This document shows, one piece after another, positions 22,589 to 28,265 of a stretch of 28,265 nt of DNA. This DNA comes from JAUILA01 sp964563925. Its GTDB lineage: Bacteria > Bacteroidota > Bacteroidia > Cytophagales > Cyclobacteriaceae. A model generated the notes under the pieces. That model was given only the letters and a program-made list of their open reading frames with translations. It did no database searches and was not told the DNA's origin. Location: positions 1 to 28,265 of the forward strand of contig CAZLZD010000056.1 in assembly GCA_964563925.1 (NCBI GenBank), read 5' to 3'. The first letter of the stretch is position 1. Every line of letters starts with the position of its first letter. The translations under genes and the position numbers were made by a program.

Positions 22589-23905
22589 ATGAAGCGCATT
22601 ATTCTCCTTGTCCCGTTACTGATTGCACCTGTTGTACTGACAGCACAGGAGTCAGACTCCGTACGTCAGTATAAGAAAAGGGTGCTGGAGAGCACCGAAA
22701 TTAATTTTATTACCAGCTATTATACCCAGGACGGGGATAATGCCGCGGTGAGCGGTGGGATTGGCACCGAAAAACTGACGGATTTTACTCCTACCTTTGT
22801 GGTCTCCATACCGCTCAATGCGGATGATGTACTTTCCGTTGATGCGGGTATCTCGGCTTATACGTCGGCTTCCTCAAGCAATGTCAATCCCTTTGATGAT
22901 AACAGTGAGGCCTCTCCCTGGCATGCCTCTTCCGGTGCCTCGTCGTCCGATGTCTGGATGAACCTGACAACCACGTACACGCACAGTTCGGATGACCGGA
23001 ATCAGCTCTGGTCGGCGAAAGTATCTGTTTCTTCGGAGTATGACTACTTCAGCGTGGGCTTTGGGGGTTCGTATGCACGTTTGTTCAATGAAAAGAATAC
23101 AGAGCTGAGCATACACGGAAATGCCTTTTTCGATACCTGGAATGCTATTTATCCCTTCGAGCTGCGACCGTTTGCACCTGGCGGGGAAGGACTGGACGCA
23201 CCCCTGTTTCAGACCCATTTGATTACCGGAAATACAGACTATGCGCCGGTTTTCACACCGTTTGAAAATGAAAACCGCAATTCGTACAGCGGAGGGATCG
23301 GCTTCTCCCAGATCCTGTCCAGGAGAATGCAGGCTTCCTTTGCGCTGGATGTCGTGCTGCAGGATGGTCTGCTTTCCACCCCGTTCCAGCGCGTGTATTT
23401 TTCCGATGCGGATCCTTCTTTTATCAACGATTTCAGGCTGGCCGACAATATTGAGCAATTGCCGGATACCCGGGTGAAACTGGCAGTGGGCGGACGCCTG
23501 CATTATTATGTAAATGAAGCCGTTGTTTTGCGCACGTATTATCGGTATTACACGGATGACTGGGGCATCCGGTCACATACTGCAAGCCTTGAAGTTCCGG
23601 TAAAACTGTCCATGAAGTTTACCCTTTATCCGTCATACCGTTATTACTACCAGTCTGAAGCCGATTATTTCGCACCCTATGCCGGGCACCTGTCCACCGC
23701 CGCCTTTTACACTTCCGACTATGACCTTTCGGAATTTTCGGCGAATCAGTTCGGCTTCGGCATCTCCTATACCGACATCTTCACCAGCTTCCATGTATGG
23801 AACTTCGGACTGAAATCGGTGGATCTTAAATTTCATCAGTACAAGCGGAATACCGGACTTCATTCGTCCATCATTTCCGGCGGATTTACGTTTGTAATGG
23901 ATTAG
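22589..23905 (+). CDS. DUF3570 outer-membrane beta-barrel protein
   Basis: A 438-aa exported protein with signal peptide MKRIILLVPLLIAPVVLTA. The mature sequence alternates hydrophobic and polar residues with many aromatic girdle positions (YYRYYTDDWGIRS, YPSYRYYYQSEADYF) and ends in ISGGFTFVMD, which fits an outer-membrane barrel. Hallmarks of DUF3570 are the early AYTSASSSNVNPFDD (about 90-104) and SSEYDYFSVGFGGSY. Residues 103-118 carry two near-matches to the ApbE flavinylation motif: DDNSEAS (Gly to Glu) and HASSGAS (Asp to His). It starts 7 bases after the DUF4266 stop and is the last gene of the operon. Confidence 0.88.
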   Translation: MKRIILLVPLLIAPVVLTAQESDSVRQYKKRVLESTEINFITSYYTQDGDNAAVSGGIGTEKLTDFTPTFVVSIPLNADDVLSVDAGISAYTSASSSNVNPFDDNSEASPWHASSGASSSDVWMNLTTTYTHSSDDRNQLWSAKVSVSSEYDYFSVGFGGSYARLFNEKNTELSIHGNAFFDTWNAIYPFELRPFAPGGEGLDAPLFQTHLITGNTDYAPVFTPFENENRNSYSGGIGFSQILSRRMQASFALDVVLQDGLLSTPFQRVYFSDADPSFINDFRLADNIEQLPDTRVKLAVGGRLHYYVNEAVVLRTYYRYYTDDWGIRSHTASLEVPVKLSMKFTLYPSYRYYYQSEADYFAPYAGHLSTAAFYTSDYDLSEFSANQFGFGISYTDIFTSFHVWNFGLKSVDLKFHQYKRNTGLHSSIISGGFTFVMD

Positions 23906-23925
23906 GGAAGGCCGTCAAAAAACCG

Positions 23926-23933
23926 TATTCTTG
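23926..23933 (+). promoter_or_regulatory. Possible -7 promoter element ahead of hutI (TATTCTTG)
   Basis: TATTCTTG differs from the Bacteroidota consensus TAnnTTTG at one base and lies 31 bases before the hutI ATG, in the 59-base gap after the DUF3570 gene. No clear -33 element is visible. Confidence 0.3.
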
Positions 23934-23964
23934 CAATACAGAAAACCTTTAAAATTACCATCCT

Positions 23965-25218
23965 ATGGCGAGCCGGTTACGATACCTCGGACCGTTTCAA
24001 CAAATTCTTCCGATGACAGGATTGCCCGACCGGGGGAGCATCCGGGATGAGGACCTTCATGTCCTGGAAAATTCCGGGTTAATGATTGAAGATGATGTGA
24101 TCACCCACATCGGCGGGCATGAGCAATTGCTGAAAGTAGCCAGGGAGCGTGAGGCATCCCTCCAGCTTTTTGACCGGCCCGTAGTGGCCCTTCCGGGTTT
24201 TATTGACAGCCATACCCATATTTGTTTCGGCGGCAGCCGGTCCAGGGACTATGCCATGCGCAATGCGGGCAGGACTTACCTGGAGATTGCCCGTGCCGGG
24301 GGTGGGATCTGGGATACGGTTACCCGGACCAGGCAATGTACGGAAGAAGAACTGGCACAGCTTACATCCTCCCGGGCCAATAGCCTCATGTACAAGGGCA
24401 TTACCACCGTCGAGGTCAAAAGCGGCTATGGCTTGTCGGTGAGCGAGGAATTGAAAATGCTTCGTGCCATCCGGCGGGCAGCAGGGGGAACAACGGTTAC
24501 GCTCGTCCCAACCTGCCTGGCGGCGCATATGGTGCCGCGTGATTTTGACGGGTCTGCGGATGAGTACCTTGAAGATATTGTGGAACACCTCTTTCCGGTG
24601 ATCCGTGAGGAAAACCTGGCCGGACGGGTCGATGCGTTTATCGAGGAAAGCGCATTTACACCCCAAAATATCCGGATTTATTTTGATGCGGCAAAAAAAA
24701 TGGGTTTTGACCTAACGGTTCACGCCGACCAGTTCCATACCGGAGGCAGTCGCGTGGCGGTGGAGTATGGGGCCGTAAGTGCTGATCACCTGGAAGCAAG
24801 CGGGCAACCTGAAATTGAATTACTTGCAGAAAGCACGACGGTGGCTACCGCGTTGCCCGGAGCCTCGGTAGGCCTCGGGATGGCCTTTACCCCGGCCCGT
24901 GAAATTCTTGATAAGGGAGGCATCCTGGCCATCGCCAGTGACTGGAATCCCGGTTCAGCACCCATGGGTGACCTGCTGACCCAGGCCAGCCTGCTGGGAG
25001 CATTTCAAAAGCTCAGCAATGCCGAGGTCCTGGCAGGCATTACTATCCGGGCTGCCGGTGCCCTGCGTCTTCAAGACCGGGGCCGGCTGGAGGAAGGCAT
25101 GAAAGCCGATGTCGCCGCCTTTGAAGTATCACATTACAATGAAATTTTTTACCGGCAGGGCCAGCTGACCCCTTCTCTGGTTCTTAAAAACGGCAAAACC
25201 GCCGTCAATTTCTTATGA
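23965..25218 (+). CDS. hutI: Imidazolonepropionase
   Basis: A 417-aa cytosolic metallo-hydrolase, third step of histidine degradation: 4-imidazolone-5-propionate to N-formimino-L-glutamate. Metal ligands are His83 and His85 in GFIDSHTHICFGG, His253 in TVHADQFH, and Asp326 in AIASDWNPGSAP; His275 in SADHLEASG is also conserved. EVKSGYGLS (about 150-158), the substrate loop of HutI, separates it from other amidohydrolases. Length is typical (400-420). It is the first gene of hutI-hutU-hutG; the ATGA overlap with hutU shows coupling. No HutC-type repressor is in the window. Confidence 0.96.
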   Translation: MASRLRYLGPFQQILPMTGLPDRGSIRDEDLHVLENSGLMIEDDVITHIGGHEQLLKVAREREASLQLFDRPVVALPGFIDSHTHICFGGSRSRDYAMRNAGRTYLEIARAGGGIWDTVTRTRQCTEEELAQLTSSRANSLMYKGITTVEVKSGYGLSVSEELKMLRAIRRAAGGTTVTLVPTCLAAHMVPRDFDGSADEYLEDIVEHLFPVIREENLAGRVDAFIEESAFTPQNIRIYFDAAKKMGFDLTVHADQFHTGGSRVAVEYGAVSADHLEASGQPEIELLAESTTVATALPGASVGLGMAFTPAREILDKGGILAIASDWNPGSAPMGDLLTQASLLGAFQKLSNAEVLAGITIRAAGALRLQDRGRLEEGMKADVAAFEVSHYNEIFYRQGQLTPSLVLKNGKTAVNFL

Positions 25219-27215
25219 CATTCAAGGAGCAAATAGTGCAGGGAATCCCCGGGGAACTACCTCCGAAGCGTACTCCTGAAAAGGGTGTGAACCATGCCCC
25301 CGCCAGGAAAGACATTCTCAGCACCGAAGAAAAGAAACTGGCTGTACGAAATGCCCTCCGGTACTTTCCTCCGGCATGGCACGCAGAGCTGGCGCAGGAG
25401 TTTATGGACGAGCTCACCCGTACCGGGCGAATCTATATGTACCGGTTCAAGCCCGGTTATGAAATGAAAGCCCGTCCGATCGGGGAGTATCCAGCACAAA
25501 GCCGGCAGGCTGCAGCGATTATGCTGATGATCCAGAACAACCTGGACCCGGCCGTCGCACAGCACCCCGAGGAACTCATTACCTACGGCGGTAACGGGGC
25601 GGTATTCCAGAACTGGGCCCAGTACCTGCTGACCATGAAGTACCTGGCGACCATGACCGATGAGCAGACCCTGCACATGTATTCCGGTCATCCCATGGGC
25701 CTGTTTCCTTCTTCCAAAGAGGCACCCCGGGTAGTGGTGACCAACGGAATGATGATTCCCAATTACTCCTCGACCGATGACTGGGAAAAGTATAATGCCC
25801 TAGGTGTGACCCAATACGGACAGATGACGGCCGGGTCGTACATGTACATCGGTCCGCAGGGTATTGTCCACGGTACCACGATTACCGTCATGAATGCGTT
25901 TCGTAAAACCCTGGAGAAGGATGAATCACCGGCAGGGAAGATATTTCTGACCGCCGGACTGGGTGGGATGAGCGGTGCACAGCCGAAGGCCGGCAACATC
26001 GCCGGATGCATCACAGTTTGCGCAGAGGTGAATCCGGAAGCTGCCCGAAAGCGCTATGAGCAGGGGTGGGTAGACGAACTGGTGGAGAATATGGATCAGC
26101 TCATAGTGAGGCTGAAAGAAGCTACCAGGTCCGGTGAGATCGTTTCTATTGCGTACCTGGGCAATGTGGTGGATGTCTGGGAGCGATTGGATCAGGAGAA
26201 TATTTTTATACACCTGGGATCCGACCAGACCTCCCTGCACAACCCCTGGTCAGGCGGTTATTATCCCGCCGGATTGTCTTTTGAGGAAGCCAACCATATG
26301 ATCAGGAATGATCCGGAAACCTTCAGGGACAAGGTAAAAGAGTCATTGCGTCGACATGCGGCGGCGATTAACCGGCACACGGCAAAGGGAACCTACTTCT
26401 TTGACTATGGTAATGCGTTTCTGCTGGAGGCTTCCCGGGCAGGTGCGGATGTGATGGCCGATGATGGCCGGACCTTCAGGTACCCTTCCTATGTCCAGGA
26501 TATACTCGGCCCGATGTGTTTTGATTACGGGTTCGGGCCCTTTCGCTGGGTATGCTGCTCAGGCGACCCGTCAGACCTTAAAAAGTCCGATGAACTTTCC
26601 CTGGCGGTGATGAAAGAACTGCATAAAGCCGCTCCTGACGAAATCAGGCAGCAGATGCAGGATAATATCCGGTGGATTGAAGAGGCCGATCAAAACCGGC
26701 TGGTGGTGGGTTCGCAGGCAAGGATTCTGTATGCCGACGCTGAAGGCCGTCAAAAAATTGCCCTGGCATTTAATGAAGCAATCCGGAACGGTGAGATCTC
26801 AGCCCCGATCGTACTGGGCAGGGATCATCATGATGTGAGCGGTACAGATTCTCCCTACCGGGAAACAAGTAATATTTATGACGGGTCACGTTTCACCGCA
26901 GATATGGCTATCCACAATGTGATCGGGGACAGCTTTCGCGGAGCAACCTGGGTATCCATTCACAACGGTGGCGGGGTAGGATGGGGCGAAGTGATCAACG
27001 GCGGGTTTGGAATGGTCCTTGACGGGAGCCTGGAAGCCGACCAGCGCATTGAGCGAATGCTGTTTTATGACGTAAATAATGGTATTGCCCGTCGCAGCTG
27101 GGCCAGGAACGAAGAGGCCATGTTTGCCATTAAGCGCGAAATGGAACGTACAGGCAGTTTGCAGGTTACCATGCCGCAACTGGTCAGCGATGAACTATTG
27201 AATAAGCTGAAATGA
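25215..27215 (+). CDS. hutU: Urocanate hydratase
   Basis: A 666-aa cytosolic enzyme, second step of histidine degradation: urocanate plus water to imidazolonepropionate, using tightly bound NAD+ as electrophile. Conserved elements are LITYGGNGAVFQNWAQY (about 121-137), SGHPMGLFPS (157-166), GLGGMSGAQPKAG (248-260, dinucleotide site), LGSDQTSLHNPWSGGYYPAG (334-353) and CFDYGFGPFRWVCCSGD, with probable active-site Cys435. Classical HutU is about 555 aa; this ~110-residue longer type has extra N-terminal and central segments and occurs in Bacteroidota. It starts in the hutI stop (ATGA) and overlaps hutG the same way. Confidence 0.96.
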   Translation: MTFKEQIVQGIPGELPPKRTPEKGVNHAPARKDILSTEEKKLAVRNALRYFPPAWHAELAQEFMDELTRTGRIYMYRFKPGYEMKARPIGEYPAQSRQAAAIMLMIQNNLDPAVAQHPEELITYGGNGAVFQNWAQYLLTMKYLATMTDEQTLHMYSGHPMGLFPSSKEAPRVVVTNGMMIPNYSSTDDWEKYNALGVTQYGQMTAGSYMYIGPQGIVHGTTITVMNAFRKTLEKDESPAGKIFLTAGLGGMSGAQPKAGNIAGCITVCAEVNPEAARKRYEQGWVDELVENMDQLIVRLKEATRSGEIVSIAYLGNVVDVWERLDQENIFIHLGSDQTSLHNPWSGGYYPAGLSFEEANHMIRNDPETFRDKVKESLRRHAAAINRHTAKGTYFFDYGNAFLLEASRAGADVMADDGRTFRYPSYVQDILGPMCFDYGFGPFRWVCCSGDPSDLKKSDELSLAVMKELHKAAPDEIRQQMQDNIRWIEEADQNRLVVGSQARILYADAEGRQKIALAFNEAIRNGEISAPIVLGRDHHDVSGTDSPYRETSNIYDGSRFTADMAIHNVIGDSFRGATWVSIHNGGGVGWGEVINGGFGMVLDGSLEADQRIERMLFYDVNNGIARRSWARNEEAMFAIKREMERTGSLQVTMPQLVSDELLNKLK

Positions 27216-28165
27216 TCTACTACCGTAAACCAGATGGAGATATTTGGCAGGGACGAAAATCGGGAGCCGGTCTTTACCTGCATGAGATCATCAGGCTGAG
27301 TAACATTGAATCCATTCCTGACGCCGGACAGGCAGCCGTCGCTCTCCTGGGTTACGCCTGTGACGAAGGAGTCCGGCGAAACCAGGGAAGGCCCGGCGCA
27401 GAAGGAGGTCCCGAAACCATTCGGAAAATGATGGCCGGGCTCAGCAATCACCTGTCCCCGGAAAAACAGCTCTGGGATGTGGGTGATATTGTGAGTGATG
27501 TTCCCGACCTGGAAGAAATCCACAATCAGACGGCTTCCGCACTGACTTCCTTGCTGGAGAAAGGGTATTTTCCGATGGTTCTCGGGGGCGGACATGACCT
27601 TGCTTATCCTCATTACCAGGCGATTACACATGCCTTTCCCCATAAATCGGTCGGAATAATAAACCTGGATGCCCATTTTGACCTGCGCCCGGTGGAGGAT
27701 CAGTGTAATTCAGGCACACCGTTCTGGCAAATCGCCAGCGAGGCATCGGAACACGGGTTCCACTATTTTTGCCTTGGCATCCAGGAAGAGTCCAATAATA
27801 AGAAACTGTTCCAGGTTGCCCGGGATGAACAGGTAAGGTATATCAGCAATCGCGGTTTCAGGCTGGAGAATTATACACAGATACGAAGTGAGCTGGACAC
27901 ATTTATCGACGAGGTGGACGTGGTGTATCTGACGGTGGACCTGGACGGATTTACCTCAGGAATTGCACCTGGTGTAAGCGCACCTTCCCCGCTGGGATTC
28001 GGCTGGGAAGTAGCCTTCGCTACGATTGAACATATCTGCGGGACCGGCAAACTCGTCAGTGCCGACATTGTGGAAATGAACCCACTGTACGACAGGGATC
28101 ATGCCACCGCCCGGCTTGCCGCCCGGGTGGCGTATGAGATCATTCTCCATCTCGACCCGGCATGA
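27212..28165 (+). CDS. hutG: Formimidoylglutamase (ureohydrolase family)
   Basis: A 317-aa cytosolic binuclear manganese hydrolase that converts N-formimino-L-glutamate to glutamate and formamide, the last step of the direct histidine pathway. The ureohydrolase metal ligands are all present: His128 in GGGHDLAYPHY, Asp153/His155/Asp157 in NLDAHFDLRP, and Asp243/Asp245 in TVDLDGF. Operon position with hutI and hutU separates it from the related arginases and agmatinases. It starts in the hutU stop (ATGA). No formyltransferase-dependent alternative (ftcD, hutF) is seen, so this is the route to glutamate here. Confidence 0.94.
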   Translation: MIYYRKPDGDIWQGRKSGAGLYLHEIIRLSNIESIPDAGQAAVALLGYACDEGVRRNQGRPGAEGGPETIRKMMAGLSNHLSPEKQLWDVGDIVSDVPDLEEIHNQTASALTSLLEKGYFPMVLGGGHDLAYPHYQAITHAFPHKSVGIINLDAHFDLRPVEDQCNSGTPFWQIASEASEHGFHYFCLGIQEESNNKKLFQVARDEQVRYISNRGFRLENYTQIRSELDTFIDEVDVVYLTVDLDGFTSGIAPGVSAPSPLGFGWEVAFATIEHICGTGKLVSADIVEMNPLYDRDHATARLAARVAYEIILHLDPA

Positions 28166-28199
28166 CGTGCATTAAAATCCGATCGTCATCCTGATCAAC

Positions 28200-28217
28200 A
28201 TCCGGCGCCCGCCGGAT
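28200..28217. repeat. Short GC-rich inverted repeat after hutG
   Basis: ATCCGGCG and CGCCGGAT are perfect reverse complements with only CC between them, 34 bases after hutG. No T-run follows on either strand, so it is not a classical terminator. The last 100 bases of the window otherwise hold nothing I can assign. Confidence 0.45.
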
Positions 28218-28265
28218 TCGCATCAGGACCTGTTACAGGTACCGGGTCGATACCGGCCTTCGCCG

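Noticed and set aside
22874..23503. 209-residue minus-strand open frame inside the DUF3570 gene
   Set aside because: Shadow of a well-supported gene on the plus strand; no motif in the translation.
28195..28265. Possible end of a minus-strand gene running in from the right edge (about 22 codons, ending ...AGAGC)
   Set aside because: Too short to judge; one open frame of this length in GC-rich DNA is expected by chance.
1..28265. CRISPR arrays, tRNA, rRNA, transposases or phage genes
   Set aside because: I saw no regularly spaced repeats, cloverleaf sequences or transposase/integrase reading frames anywhere in the window.

Overview
The window looks like chromosomal DNA of a Bacteroidota bacterium, perhaps a Cytophagia or Rhodothermia/Balneola-type lineage (class not resolvable from this sequence). 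Supporting signs are a SusC-like TonB-dependent receptor with an STN domain and a carboxypeptidase-like regulatory domain, a DUF4249 lipoprotein, an MG2/plug-like exported protein, the DUF4266/DUF3570 pair, many signal peptides ending in '...AQ', and a TATCTTTG promoter element. Genes are dense, and neighbours often overlap by exactly 4 bases.

Layout. 1-4505 (+): the tail of an unknown gene; a membrane-anchored LytTR regulator; a lipoprotein serine hydrolase (beta-lactamase/PBP fold) overlapping a secreted two-lobe lipocalin-like protein; then an S41-type protease gene followed by a MarR regulator, preceded by two abutting palindromes that look like an operator. 4510-6629 (-): two glycosyltransferase-like genes, one GT61/DUF563-like with an N-terminal zinc ribbon, one NodZ/FUT8-like with the HxRGTD motif. 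6694-13578 (-): a four-gene envelope operon (unknown secreted protein, TonB receptor, DUF4249 lipoprotein, MG2/plug-like protein) whose three junctions are GTGA, TTGA and ATGA. 13918-16586 (+): the two subunits of a periplasmic molybdenum hydroxylase of the isoquinoline 1-oxidoreductase type, closed by a strong terminator. 16587-16831: an intergenic stretch with that terminator and a nested inverted repeat of unknown role.

16832-20905 (+): an LDH/MDH-fold 2-hydroxyacid dehydrogenase with an atypical specificity residue, a glutamate-cysteine-ligase-fold enzyme fused to two CBS domains, and an AstE/aspartoacylase-type zinc deacylase. 20955-23905 (+): a thioredoxin-like protein, ApbE flavin transferase, DUF4266 mini-lipoprotein with a Cys-Gly tail, and DUF3570 outer-membrane protein. 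This is probably an extracytoplasmic redox or metal module, and the DUF3570 protein carries two degenerate flavinylation-like motifs. 23965-28165 (+): hutI-hutU-hutG, three of the four steps of histidine degradation to glutamate, with hutH not in the window.

The best candidates for undescribed biology are the thioredoxin/ApbE/DUF4266/DUF3570 module and the dehydrogenase/GCS-CBS/deacylase cluster. Both assignments rest on motifs read by eye; no database search was possible.
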